DNA of 64,000 bases from Gloeophyllum trabeum ATCC 11539 (GCF_000344685.1 NW_006920420.1:617376-681375), one strand, 5' to 3'; shown: positions 24,174-36,144, numbered from the stretch's first letter. Notes: generated by a model from the letters alone, not told the origin. Numbers and translations are program-made.

Positions 24174-24681
24174 ATTTTCTTCGACCCGTACAGCGTGAAG
24201 TTGGTCTTTGTGAAGCAGTTGTATTCTTGTAATTCTAGGTCATCGGGACCCCTGTTGTTGTCGCTCCTGCTCTAGCTTTGTCTGTCCATCGGCTAAAATA
24301 CGTCTGTACTATTTGCTGTGCATTTCATAGAACAGGATCCATTGGAATTTATTGAAGAACTAAAACCGTTGTATGAGATGACTCAAATGTAGTAGCATGC
24401 ATATGCTGAATTGACGTCGGTCCAGGATATTCTGCTGCCACAAGCCACTCACTTCCATTTCTCCTGTACTCTCTTCGCTGGCATCTTACTGCAATATTTA
24501 TTTATTCCCCCTCAATCGATTGTCCTCGACAAGACCGGGACGTACGCTGTGCACTCTTGCAGGCGCAAATAGCTAGCGCTGTCCGACTGGGCCGCAGCAC
24601 TCTCGTGGACAGGACCTTGGACAGGAATCATTAACGGGGCACTCGACCACGTACACAGCGGCAGGCTGCTTAGTTTCAGCA
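24174..24681. other. Intergenic region, PriB-like 3' flank and GPI13 promoter
   Basis: 508 bp between two plus-strand genes. No gene seen. Confidence 0.4.
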
Positions 24682-27600
24682 ATGATGCTGAAAGGTCTAT
24701 GGCTTCTCATTTGGGTGTCATTCGTTCATCTTGCTGGACTATATATCTTCATCCAGGGGTTTCTGCTTTCTCGCCTCGCACTTCCCGACACAACAGAGTG
24801 CATTGATGGCTCATGCACCATTCCTGCAACATACAAGAGAGCCGTAGTGTTAATAATTGATGGGTTACGGTATGATTTCATCGCGCCAGACCCTCCCCAC
24901 CCCCCATCACCTTTCCACCACGATATCCTCACCCTACCTCGCGAACTCACGGCTGCCAACCGGGGCAAATCTTTCTTGTTCAATGCCTTCTCGGATCCCC
25001 CGACCACTACCCTACAACGTATAAAGGGTCTCACTACTGGCTCTTTGCCAACCTTCGTAGACATGGGCTCGAACTTTGGCGCATCCTCTATTCTAGAGGA
25101 TTCAATCATACAACAGTTACGGGCGGCAGGGAAGAAGGCGAGTTCCGAGTCGTTCAATCTGCGAAAGAGATGATTTACGACGGCGCAGAGCTAGATCGCG
25201 TTCATGGGCGACGATACGTGGACTTCTGTCTTTCCGGACTCATTCGCACCTAACATGTCATTCCCGTACGATTCCTTCAATGTTGAAGATCTCCATACGG
25301 TAGACGAAGGCGTCATCCGACACCTATTCCCACTTCTTGATAGCCCGGATTCCTGGGACTTCATCATTGGTCACTTCCTTGGTGTAGACCATGTAGGCCA
25401 TCGAATGGGGCCGGATCACCCTAACATGAAGGCGAAGCTGGCACAGATGAACGAGGTGCTTTCCCGTGCTGTGGATCGCTTAGACGAAGACACGCTTCTG
25501 GTTCTCCTGGGAGATCATGGAATGGATCGTAGGGGTGACCATGGAGGAGACGGGGGGCTGGAGACTTCCTCCGGTGTCTGGATATACAGCAAAGGTCCAT
25601 ATCTATCGGACCCTCGTGCATCACTACCCGCGCATTTGCTGGAAGTGCGGTCCTTCCCGGGAATGACTGCAGAACACCGCGGAATCCAGCAAATTGATCT
25701 CGTACCTTCCCTCACTCTCCTCTTGGGATTGCCCATTCCCTACAACAACCTTGGTACTGTCATACCTGAATTGTTCTGGCGAGACGGTACCGGCGGCTTA
25801 TATGAACAAGCCCTGGAACTCAATGCCGCACAGATCAAGAGATACTTGGACACCTATCGCAACAGTTCTTCGGGGGGCGAACTGGATTCTGTCTGGGACG
25901 ACCTACAGGACGAATGGGATTCCATAGGTGCCACTATAGATGACGAAAGACCAGTGGCGTTGAAGGACTTCTCGCGTTTAGCGTTAAGTACTTGCCGCTC
26001 ACTGTGGGCACAGTTCAGTGTGTCCCTAATTGTTCTGGGACTGGCTCTGCTGGCCTTCGGTGTCGTTGCCCCTTGCGCTCTTTTCATCTGGCTTGGGCGC
26101 ATCAAGGATGGCTGGGAAGAGCCTCTCGACCAGCTATTGATGGTCTGTCTCCGTGGGCTGGCTGGAGGTTGCGTAATGGGTGTCCTTACATATTTCGCGC
26201 TGAGTGGTATCCTACCAGAGATCGATGCTCTCAACTGGTCACTTTTCGATGCACCTCTAATGTCTTGCATTGCCGTTATCCTTTTCACCCGACCATCACC
26301 ATCGTCCGCACTGTCTCTTCTCAAGGCCGTCCCAATACCACTTATCCTGCATACACTCTCATTCTTCTCCAACTCATTCATTCTCTGGGAAGATCACGTC
26401 GTCCTATACCTCCTCATCACCTCCTTGGTTCCGGTGGTTTTGACAGGATTCCGAGCGCCTACCTCGCGGCTCCGGCGCCGAATCATTGGTTTCTCCGCTC
26501 TATTCGCACTTTGCGTCCGGCTCATGGCAATCAGCACCGTCTGTCGCGAGGAACAGCACCCGTACTGCCATGTTACATTCTTTTCATCTGCCTCGCTGCC
26601 CGCACCCCCGACCCTGGTCTTGGCGCTAGCCATCCCGGTGTCGGTCGCGCTACCTTGGATTATCAGGCGGTTCCTTATAGTGTCGAAGTCTGACCATGGG
26701 CTAGCATCGCTGTTCTTGCCGTGGATGCTGCCCGCTGTCTTATTGGCGGGAAACGCCTATTGGCTATTGGAGTGGATTGATTCCGCCGGCACGCTGGGCA
26801 GCGAGTGGTCACCCCTCTTGCGCGGGATCAGGACGCTATTGGCCCGGAGTGCCATGGGCGGGGCTCTGGTTGGCGGGTTATCGCTCTGGTGGCTGATTCC
26901 GTTGTGCATCCGGATTGACTCCGAAGCAAAGAAGGGGCAATCAGGTGCTCAAACCAATGGTGAAGCCAAGAAAACACAAGTGACCGTACTGGGCTTTGCG
27001 AACGCCTTTGGGTCGCCGTATCTCATATTCTGGACCGTCTTTCTCGGCCTTCTATTCGTGGTGACGCAGCTGACAGGCCAAGTCGTTCTGTCATTGGCCA
27101 CAGTTGCTTTGCTGGCATATCTGGAAGTGGTTGACAGTGTGCGCGATGCGAAAGGCCTGCAGGCTGCTTTTGCATCCGCCAAACCGTCCGTTGTGCTCGA
27201 TCTGGAGAAGGTCAGCGCTCCGCTGGAGTTCTCGGACATGGTCCCGCTGTATCTATTGGCAATTCATACATTCCATGCTACCGGTCATCAGCACACTATT
27301 CCCTCCATCCAATGGAAGGCGGCCTTTGTGCTCAGTTCAACTATAATATACCCCTTTTCTCCGGGAACGGTTGCCCTGAACACGTTCGGGCCGCAGTTCC
27401 TGTTCTGTCTGGCGGCGCCCCTGCTGGCGCTGTGGAACTTTGCGCCTTTGCCTCAACCTGATGCCAGCAGAGTTGCGGTGAATAGCAGTGTCCGGACGTG
27501 TCTGGCCGTCATGGTGTGCTTCGGCACACTCCTTTTAGGCAGCTCTTTGAGCGCGGCGTGGCTGAGGAGACATCTGATGGTATGGAAGGTTTTTGCTCCA

Positions 27601-27720
27601 AGATTCATGAGCGCCGCGGCCCAGTTGGTGGCAGTCGATCTTGCGCTGCTGGTCGGATATGGTGTCGGCGTGCTCAGGAATGTGCGTCGAGTCACGGAAG
27701 TCTTTCGAGGGATGAGTTGA
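24682..27720 (+). CDS. GPI13: GPI ethanolamine phosphate transferase 3 (PIG-O/Gpi13)
   Basis: Exons 24682-25137 and 25195-27720; 993 residues. Alkaline-phosphatase-fold catalytic part at the N-terminus: after an N-terminal signal anchor come LIIDGLRYDF (metal-binding Asp at about 60), PTTTLQRIKGLTTGSLPTF (nucleophile Thr region near 108-110), MGDDTW, GHFLGVDHVGHR, and GDHGMDRRGDHGGDG. A long C-terminal half with more than ten hydrophobic spans follows. Known role: in the ER membrane, transfers ethanolamine phosphate to the third mannose of the GPI anchor precursor, needed before transfer to proteins such as the CFEM protein in this window. The single 57-nt intron begins GCGAGT and ends CTAG, so it is inferred as GC-AG. 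It is required to join the GKK and IAFMGDDTW halves in frame, and no GT donor does so. Confidence 0.92.
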
Positions 27721-28126
27721 TTTCATTAAACTTGGACCATGTGGACAGAAGGATGAGAAGCATCAAAAGTTATTGTATACTGCGATCTACGTAATAATAG
27801 AAGTAATTGCCAGGATTCCCTCCCGAGACTCCTTTTGTTGCGTGTATGACTCGATACGCGTTGTTTGGGCGTACGGCATTTACGTGCTGTGGACGGAGCG
27901 CGGCTGACACGCGCAGAACAAAAGCAATTTACGTCCTGTGACCGCGACTCATAAATCCCGTGCGCCTGCCGTCACAGCCGCCCCTTCTCCCCCTTCCTCC
28001 ATCTCTCGCGCAACAATAACATTCTCCTCTAATTATCATGGCCCGTGTCTGATTATAATAGATTTCTCCTGTTTACGCCTCTCTGACACGACTATCAAGA
28101 CTACTCAAGTTTCTCATATACTCAAG
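27721..28126. other. Intergenic region upstream of the terpene synthase-like gene
   Basis: 406 bp. Its right half is CT-rich, as common in fungal core promoters. No gene. Confidence 0.4.
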
Positions 28127-29161
28127 ATGCCGCCCATGGCCAATAGTTTCCAGCTTCCCGACCTCAGGCTCTTCTGCCAGCCGTACTTCGAACTACGCGT
28201 CAATCCCCGGTGCAGGAATGCAACCTCGCTCTCCGAGCGGTGGATAATCGACAACGGCTTGATGCACCGCAATCAGAGAGCAGCACTCCGGGGAGCCAAG
28301 GCGGGCCTGCTTGCTGCCACATGCTATCCTACCTGCGACTTGGGGCAGCTACGGTTTATCACGGACTTCATGACCTTGCTGATGTTCTCGAAGAAGTCGA
28401 TGCACTTGTCTGCTCAGTGAGTCGTGAATCATCCGCGTCAGCGTCGGATATTCATCTCTGACTCGGATGTTACAGACTATGGCAGAGGCTCTTGTATTTC
28501 CGGAATCCATACTGGCATGCTCGCTTCCAGGGACACTTGCATGGATTCCACGCGGCCCACAACCAGATGATCAGGGATAAAGAGCATGGTGCTGTGCCGG
28601 ATCTCGAGTCCTACATTGAGCTCCGGCGGTATTCCTCCGGCCTGGAGATGGCATTTGACCTGATCGAGTACGCGGAGGGCCTGAAGCTACCGGAATACGT
28701 ATTCGACGACCCTGTCATCCAAGAGCTCAGGCAGAACGCCATCGACATCGTGTCCTGGTCAACAGTACGTCTCCCCTCGTGCAGCGTTCTTGACTGCCAC
28801 TGACAGATGTGAGCAGGACATATTTTCATATAGCGCAGACCAGGCACGCGGCGACAAGCACAATCTGGTGTCCATCCTCATGGAGGAGCGCCATCTCACG
28901 TTGCAGGGTGCCGTCATCTACGCCGGCAACCTCGTGAGGGACTACATCGAGACCTTCGTCGAGAACGAGCGGCTGTTGCCGTCATGGGGCGACGCCTCCA
29001 TTGACGACGACGTCCGGACGTACGTGCGTGGCCTGCGGGACTGGATAGTGGGCTCCATCCACTGGGCATTCGAGACGGATCGCTATTTCGGACACGCCAG
29101 GGATGAGGTCCGCACTTTTGGCTGGGTGTTCCTCGCGTCCTCGTCGAAATCGAAAAACTAA
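28127..29161 (+). CDS. Sesquiterpene synthase-like protein with degraded metal-binding motifs; possible pseudogene
   Basis: Exons 28127-28416, 28476-28764, 28817-29161 give an open 307-residue frame. Family marks of basidiomycete class I terpene cyclases are clear: ASERW-like SLSERWIIDNG, AATCYPTCD, FITDFMTLL, PDLESYIELRRYSSG, EYAEGLKLPE, SYSADQARGDKHNLVSIL, and DRYFG near the C-terminus (the RY pair). What is wrong: the Asp-rich metal site that should follow FMTLLMF (about residue 88) is absent, and some 40 residues between it and LWQRLL are missing. A D-rich reading (GAT...GAAGAAGTCGAT, 28372-28404) exists in another frame. The NSE motif reads TDIFSYSAD, so its first Asn is Thr and its Glu is Asp. 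Without both magnesium sites the enzyme should not ionise farnesyl diphosphate. Either a decaying gene or a mis-spliced model around 28390-28475. Confidence 0.75.
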
Positions 29162-29510
29162 ACATACTCGGAAGGTGGAGAGGAGGGGAGGGAGCAAGCA
29201 TCTTAGCGTCATTTATTGCTTCATATTCAAGATATCAGAGATCCTGCAGTGGTTCTCGTCGCACCTCGTTATTTGTCTTTGCTTTGACATAGGATAGGAT
29301 TTCTAGACACACGGTCGACCCGCGCCCATCATTCCTAATCACATTCATGTATCCATAAGCATACCTCTCATCCTCAGCATAGCCCCGTAATTCCAATGTC
29401 ATCGTACACTTCATCCCATTTCACAAGGTCCCATTGGAAGTATGTGATGAAAGATACACTGAGCATTTCACGAATACATCTTGAGATGGAACTGAATTCA
29501 TATACACTAC
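29162..29510. other. Convergent 3' intergenic region
   Basis: 349 bp between the 3' ends of the terpene synthase-like gene (plus) and the mucin-like membrane protein (minus). AT-rich; nothing else seen. Confidence 0.4.
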
Positions 29511-31832
29511 TTAGCCGAGCAGCATCTGCTCGATCCCCCTCTGCTCACCCCCTCCTACAGAATGAATAGCGCCAAACATCGTCGGGCTCTGGGGTATACC
29601 CCCACTCACATCCCGTTCACTCCAGCTCCTGCTCAGAATCTCCTCGACCTTGTGCAGCGCACCGTGCCTCGCTTTGTACCTCTCCACAGGTGAAGTCGGC
29701 CGTCGCAGAGCAGGCGTTGAATGGCCAGTAGGGCTCAGAACCTTCGCAGGCTTAGTGGGTGTCTTCGTCAGTCTGCCCCGATAGGGCGAGCGGCCTTCGG
29801 TGGATGGGAAAGGGAGGAGAGGTGCCTTCTTGGTAGTCTGCAGCTTTCTAGTAGGAGTATGGGTGGGCGAGCTGAAGTTGCAGTGCGCGGTGTACGCGCG
29901 AGAGGTCATGGCACCCTGCGAGGATGGGCTGCATACGGGGCTGCTGAAGAAGAGCTTGGATTCTAGAGGAGGGGACATGAGCACCGCAGGTGTCGGCGGG
30001 AGAACCGAGTCTACTCGGGCAAGCGTCCTCTTGCCGTTCCTCGTGGGCGTCCTATGCGGAGTCCTCCTCGACGGGGAAGGACTTGCCGCCCTTGACCGAG
30101 GAGTCTGCGGGCTCGATAACAGGCTGGCAGTCCTGGAGACTGGGGAAGCCATCCTTTCCCTCTTCGTGCGGACCGGGATAGGCGAGTAGTGGTCTCGCTC
30201 CTCCCTCGAAGAGCTCGACGAGACGCGGGAGGGCGTAGCAGCGAGTGCGAGCGTCTTGGATACCTCCAGCGCGATGTTCTTCAGGCTTATCCACGAGCCC
30301 TGACCTTCCTTCTCGCCGTCCTTTGCAGCCGGCGTCTCGGCAGTCGCTTGCAGCGGGACGTCTTCCCACCCTTCAGGGTCTTCCTGTACGATCCTGAAGC
30401 CGCCACCTGGAACCCATACAGTCGGGTCTCTCTCTTGACTGGGACTCTCGTCGATTGCCGAGGTATTCCCGCCAGTAGTCAACCTGTCCATCCTCGACGG
30501 CGTCTTCATCATATCGACCGTGAAGTCTGAATCCGCCCGTTTGTGCGCGTACCGCATACTTACGCTCCTCTGGCCCTTATCCCCGGCATGGCGCGGATCC
30601 TTCGCCAGCTCTGTCCTCGCTCGCCTCAAAGGACTCTCGACTTCGCCGTACTCTGGGCTCCGTACTAACGACCAGCCCTCCTCCAATTCAGGTGTGTTGG
30701 GCACTTTGCCCCGCCCAGTCTTCACTTCCTTGACCGTGGCCTTGCCGGAGCGGGTTCTGTGAATGCTGCCTCCGCCGATAATGCGTGAGAGAAGCGACCG
30801 GCGGATGGATTTCTGCCGCATGGAGTCGTAGGAGACGTTGACTTGCATCTCTTGCGTGTCTTCGGGGCTCAGGAGGGACAGCGAGTAAGGCGTGTCAGCC
30901 TGCGTAGGCAGGACAACAGGGTCTGCGTCATCTACATGGGAAGGGACTGGCTGTTGCGCCTCGCCCTGGAGCTCCTCGTCGTGATCGCGGTCGAAAGGTC
31001 GCCCTCGTTCGTACTCGTAACCCCTCGGCGTCGGCGTGACACTCGGCCACGAGAACGGCGTCCTCGCGCCATCGCTATCGCTGTTCTGTGACCGGGACTG
31101 CTCGCGAGACATCCACTGTGCTTTCTCGTTTCGTTCCCTTTCCGCCTCGGCGTCTTCTGCTTGCGCCTCGTCGCCCTGGGCAGGCATATATCGCGGCCCC
31201 GAGACGCAGTCCTCTTCTCCCTTTGCTCGCTTGCAGCAGCAGCGAGAGATGCCCCAGATGAATAGTGAGCCCATTGAGATCCCGAGGAGAGCGAAGACGG
31301 GGAGGAGGTATAGAGGATTGACTTCGATGTGCTTGTGTGGATGACTAGCCGGAGTTGAAGATGGGGGGAGGGCGGTTATGGTGGTTATGTTCGAAGGAGA
31401 GGTAATTGAAGGTGTAGAAATCGCAGAGGATGAAAGAGTGGAATTGGCGAGAACAACAGATTGGTAGGAGGATATAGAAGAAGGGAGAACAGTTGTGATG
31501 CCACCTGATGGAAGTGTCGTGCTTACTGCTATCGGGGTGGTTGATGCGGGGAAAGGGGCTACAGTACTTGTGGTTGCCCCTCCAGCCGGATAGGGCCACC
31601 AATAGTCGTAGCTGGAAGATGTCGGCACGGATGGGTCAATTTGTCTTGCTGAGTGATGAGAAACGTTGTGAAGTTCCACAGCATTTAATCTCGCATAAGA
31701 TGCGACCAGTGTGACAGCTGAGCCGGTAGAGTTGCTCGAGTGAGTCTTGCCTTCAGCCGTTGCAAGCAGGATGCAGCCCACATAAGCCGCCCGCCATCTT
31801 GTCGGCATCCTGTGCTGGAGGTAATGTGACAA
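29511..31832 (-). CDS. Single-pass membrane protein with Ser/Thr-rich ectodomain
   Basis: One uninterrupted 773-codon frame. Seen: a hydrophobic N-terminal signal (the ATG at 31808, MPTRWRAAYVGC, is an equally good start), a Ser/Thr-rich mucin-like region of about 140 residues with several N-glycosylation sequons, one transmembrane span at about residues 173-196 (YLLPVFALLGISMGSLFIWG), a Cys-Cys-Cys-Lys-Arg stop-transfer, then ~570 cytoplasmic residues rich in Ser/Pro/Arg/Glu with no domain I recognise. The topology resembles fungal wall-stress sensors and other receptor-like proteins. That is inference: no WSC or other Cys module is present. An intronless gene of this size stands out against its intron-rich neighbours. 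Confidence 0.75.
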   Translation of the reverse strand: MSHYLQHRMPTRWRAAYVGCILLATAEGKTHSSNSTGSAVTLVASYARLNAVELHNVSHHSARQIDPSVPTSSSYDYWWPYPAGGATTSTVAPFPASTTPIAVSTTLPSGGITTVLPSSISSYQSVVLANSTLSSSAISTPSITSPSNITTITALPPSSTPASHPHKHIEVNPLYLLPVFALLGISMGSLFIWGISRCCCKRAKGEEDCVSGPRYMPAQGDEAQAEDAEAERERNEKAQWMSREQSRSQNSDSDGARTPFSWPSVTPTPRGYEYERGRPFDRDHDEELQGEAQQPVPSHVDDADPVVLPTQADTPYSLSLLSPEDTQEMQVNVSYDSMRQKSIRRSLLSRIIGGGSIHRTRSGKATVKEVKTGRGKVPNTPELEEGWSLVRSPEYGEVESPLRRARTELAKDPRHAGDKGQRSVSMRYAHKRADSDFTVDMMKTPSRMDRLTTGGNTSAIDESPSQERDPTVWVPGGGFRIVQEDPEGWEDVPLQATAETPAAKDGEKEGQGSWISLKNIALEVSKTLALAATPSRVSSSSSREERDHYSPIPVRTKRERMASPVSRTASLLSSPQTPRSRAASPSPSRRTPHRTPTRNGKRTLARVDSVLPPTPAVLMSPPLESKLFFSSPVCSPSSQGAMTSRAYTAHCNFSSPTHTPTRKLQTTKKAPLLPFPSTEGRSPYRGRLTKTPTKPAKVLSPTGHSTPALRRPTSPVERYKARHGALHKVEEILSRSWSERDVSGGIPQSPTMFGAIHSVGGGEQRGIEQMLLG

Positions 31833-33778
31833 GTGGGCTATTGTCCGGATTCAAAGAACTGATTCTCAATAGGGAAGCATACATATTGCCCGTGGCTGAC
31901 ATTGCGGTGCGGCTGACTTCCGGAAATGTGACCCACGAAATTAGAACCCGGACTGACTGGGTTCCCCAGAATGACGACGGCCAAAAATTCGCTGATCATA
32001 CGCAATCTCACAGTTGGAATAAATTAGATGGGACACACTAGAAGTAATACATGCGAGAAGGTGCAAACGAGTGTGCCGGCGATCTAGCTCTTGATACTCG
32101 ACGAAGTCGGGGGGAGGGAAGGCAACCATTGCACGGGGTGGGAGTTATATATTGGCCATGGTGGCACGATTAACTGCGTTACGTCGGAAGCTAGGTTAGA
32201 ACTTCATCCTCCCTGGATGACTCATGTCACGTACCAGAACCAGTGCTATAGATCCAGCAGAGAAAATCCCGAATGTCACCTGAAGCGACTGCAGCGCGAA
32301 TCCAACAATAAATGAGATCACCTAGGCAGCAGTCAGACAAAGGGAGAATTGCAGACACGGGAAACTCACGGATAGCACGACAAGAGCCACTCGCGTGATG
32401 GTTTCGACGAGCTTTTGGCCTTCGAAATCCTACGGCTTTCTCAGCTTTCGCAGACTGATTAGAGTAATCGGAGACTGACGATCTTCCCCTCCAGCAGTCC
32501 ATTCAGGTTTGCGTTCATGGTGGACCCGCGATGGCAATAACAATCGAGGAAGCTACGGCGAGCTCTACGTGCGCCACGGGCATCTGGCCGACGCGTTACA
32601 ACGGGTTGTTACCGTGGGAGTATGTTGGTCCCGCGGGAGCCGGAAGCAGATTGGACCTGGAAGCTTGAGCTTCGAGCCAATGCTTGAGATTGTATGTCGG
32701 GATTCGCGCAGAATACGCCGTCGAATATTTTCCGATTTCAGGCTCGCTATAGGTTCCAGCAGATGCTGAAGGCTGGGTTATATCGGAAATTGCATATATA
32801 GCCGTTATAAGCTATTGGTTTACACCGCACCTGAGGACATTCAAGATCTGGTGGGTTTAGATTGTATCTCCCTGGTGGCTTGGATTTCAGAGCTTATAAC
32901 CGCTAGCAGTGCGACGGAGCCATACTGCCGCATGCGGCCCAATCTGCTCCGGAGTTTTGGAGGTCATGCTCGAAAGGACATCCCGCAATTCCCCTTTCGC
33001 ATACGGTGTATTGCGCGTGGTAGAATCCCCCCCCCCCGGTGCAGGGGCGGGGCAGCTGTTTAGTGCCTTGGAAGGAAGCCTAACCTTTGTGTGGCTCTTA
33101 AGCTCGTCATCGCCTTCTGCGGAGTAGGAGCATTATCTCATTAGAGACGTTCTGCTCTCAATGACTGTTAACACGGTTCAACAATTCCGCTAACTCCGCC
33201 CATATCAACCGAGCTGGATCATGTATATTGACATTATATGTCGAGCGGCTCGGCGAACTGCACATGCCGGACCATACTTACGTCTATAGACCTCCAAGTC
33301 CGCGGCATCTGGAGGGAGTGCAGTAAGCCTTCTGTTCATCGTGATCCATGTGGCTAAGAGCCGCTGATAGTTGCATGACGTCCATCGAAGAAAAGATCCT
33401 TAGGATGCCTGCGTCACTTACGAACTTTGAGAAGGAAGGAGGTAGTAGCTTACACGACTCAACAGGTTCCGCTGAATATCTCCCGAGTTCCTATGCATTC
33501 ATCTCCGATATCCGACGACATTCGAGCTCGTGCACAGTAAGAGTAGATAGCATAAAATCCGATAGCACGACAGCCAAAACGATAATAAGTTAATATCCCG
33601 GGCCCCATCTATGTGCCAGTGGTGGTAAGGCCAACCTCGGTCAGAACAAATGCCCTACAGAAGACAAGTCTGGACAGTCCTTACCACAAAAAATCATGAA
33701 GTAGAAGAAAATAATACAGCAGATGTACGTAACGAGTCGTCGAAGGAGCGCGGCTCACGAGAAAACCGTTTGAGGGGA
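31833..33778. other. 1.9-kb gene-poor stretch
   Basis: Upstream of the membrane protein gene and downstream of the Med25-like gene (both minus). It contains a run of 10 C near 33027. No coding segment supported. Confidence 0.4.
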
Positions 33779-36144
33779 TCAGACGAAGGCACCGTACGGT
33801 CGTACCGGCGGAGGCACGTAATACCCGGACTCATCAGTAGTCCGAGGGAACGCAATGCCGGCCTGTAGAGGCGGACTACGGTTGCGGTACGTTTCATGAG
33901 TGACAATAGGTGAAGCCTGTAACGACGGCGGGGCTGAATGCATGGAAGAAGAATGCGTGGAAACGTACAACGACGGACGCGGAGCAGTCAACGGCGGTGG
34001 ACCCGTCTGAGTAGGGTGCTGCAGGGGCAAGCTGGGCGCGGACATGCCCGCCGCTCGCATCGTCTCCTCGTATCGAGCCGCCACTCTAGCCTCATACTCC
34101 GGGTTGAATATGAACGGCTGGTCACCGTCCATGATCGCAGGAGATGTAGGCTCAGAATTGACATAATATCCAGATCCCACAGGAGCTCGGTCTGTAGTGA
34201 TGGCGGCCACAGTGGTAGTAGCTACCGGCATCCCAGAAATCGGTAGAGGCGCCTGGGCGTTTGAGGCGGCCGGGACAGACGCCGTCTTGGAGGTTTCCTG
34301 CATTTCCTGCGAGGCAAGGCCGCCCTGCCAGCTTTCTTCGACTGCCCATGGATATTCGATAATGGTACCTGAGCTGTCCACGTGAGACGTGGTATCGACA
34401 AATCCAGAGGGAGGGTATAGATAGCTGCGATCGTCCGTCCAAGCGGCATACCTAGGCAAAGCCGTATTTACCAGCGAAGAATCATTCGATGCATAGTAGT
34501 CTTGTTGGTGGGAGTATGCCATTGACCCACCGGACGACGGGGTCACTACTCCCGAAGTCAATGCAGAGAAAGACGCCGAGTCGACGGTAGACGAAGACGT
34601 AGGTGAGGAGGGAGTCGAGTCTGACATCGGCGAAGTCAACGGTACGGAGCTACCATCGTCGGGGAACGATGGAGCCTTACCAAACTTCGTATCGAGCTGC
34701 GCCTGTGCTTTGGATCTCCGACGGGGCCCTAAAGGGGCGGGTCCTTCGACGGGACTAAAGTGTTGCGCACGTGCTGCCGCGCTGCGATGATATGGCAACG
34801 GCGCGCGAGCCGATCCGGGGCTGATGTTCCCGCCGGTTGGCGCGCCCGTAGGTGCACCTGCAGATAGGTCCGACCTTGTTAGTGGTGGCCGCGTACTCGC
34901 ATTGGCGCCGTAGGTGCGTTTCTTAGTCATTCCATGTATCTTCTTGAGGCGGGTGACGAGGCTTGGCTTAGGATTATCGTCTTCTACTTCTGGTTTGCCG
35001 CCACCGCATGGCACAGCCGCAGGAATCTCAGGTAGTTGGGCCGCAGGAGGCGGAAACGTCTGGCTCCTCGGAAGCGCTTGTCGAACGGGTTGAGTAGGGT
35101 AGACGATTTCTGGATCCGATAGTGGAGATGATGGAGTAACTGTGGACAACGCGTATGATGTCGGCTCGGTATTCATAGATGCCCTCATGGACATCATATC
35201 TGAGGAAAGGAGTATCATCAGTAAATGTAGAGCGCTACCCTTCAGTTCGGCGAAGCGTCGAACCTGCAACAGACAACGGATATTTACGTTCCGTAGACAA
35301 AAGTAGCCTGTACTTTTGTTCGTCCGTCTGAAACCAAGGAGTCCCCTCCGCTTTACCCTGAGCTCGAAGCTGGATAGGTCCCTGTCAGTATCGGGTATCG
35401 AGTATCATGAATGAACCGAGCTACAGTAGGCCACATACCGTCCGATAGAAGAAGTCAGTCAGTATGTCCATCTTCTGGTTTGCTCGCAAAATCATGTGCA
35501 ATTGAATATTGTGCTAAGGAATACGTCAGAATGGCGCCTGCGGGGGAAGGCACTTCGGATGCCATACATGAACGAGCAATTGCGAGAGCATTTGCCACTC
35601 CGCACCGGTGTGCACGGTAGACACCAAGCCTATGTCTGTGCCCACCGCTGCATCTGAAGCGGCAATGACAATGAGATGTCGTGTGGATGGTATGCCTTCG
35701 AACGTCGTGGCCAGTGACTAGACCCTGGCTTAATTCCAAATCCATTGTTAAACACAAATATTAGCGCTCACGTGAACAGCACGTTGAACGACGGAAGGCA
35801 TGATACGATTCTGTGGGTCCAAGTTGAAACCGATCTCGAGCTGTTCATTGTATTCCATCTGACCGGTCTTCGACTTATCGACAGATGTTGACGCTGGACT
35901 AGTTGGCAGTAACAACACTTGAATCTGAGAATCATAAACGTTGGTACACGAAGGATAATAAAGGCTGAATACCGACCGGGACAACCGGGTTCGCCACCCT
36001 CATGGTCCCGAGCAGAGTCGGCAGGTAGTGCGCTCGTAGTTCCGACCAGCACGAAGCCATTTCCCGCGAGTTTTCGATGAGTAGGAGCACGGCCACTGGC
36101 CCTCCAGGTGCAATCGGCTGAAAGATAGGTGCACATCCCGCCAT
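33779..36144 (-). CDS. VWA-domain protein, Mediator subunit 25-like
   Basis: Exons 5' to 3': 35977-36144, 35772-35924, 35568-35717, 35439-35513, 35288-35381, 33779-35199; 686 residues, all phases close. The N-terminal ~230 residues look like a von Willebrand A fold: GGPVAVLLLIENSREMA (beta-1, with the MIDAS position degenerate), a helix with WSELRAHYLPTLL, QVLLLPTSPAS, STRHLIVIAASDA (beta-4) and HHNIQLHMILRANQKMDILTDFF. In basidiomycetes this form belongs to the Med25 N-terminal domain, which docks activators on Mediator. The rest is Ser/Pro/Thr-rich and disordered with a short basic stretch (LKKIHGMTKKRTYG). The last intron has a textbook branch site (TACTGAT) before CCTTTCCTCAG. The assignment rests on the VWA region only, so another VWA protein is possible. 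Confidence 0.6.

Noticed and set aside
24682..29161. Terpenoid biosynthetic cluster around the terpene synthase-like gene
   Set aside because: The neighbours are GPI13 and a membrane protein. No P450, oxidase or prenyltransferase is adjacent, and the synthase motifs are degraded.
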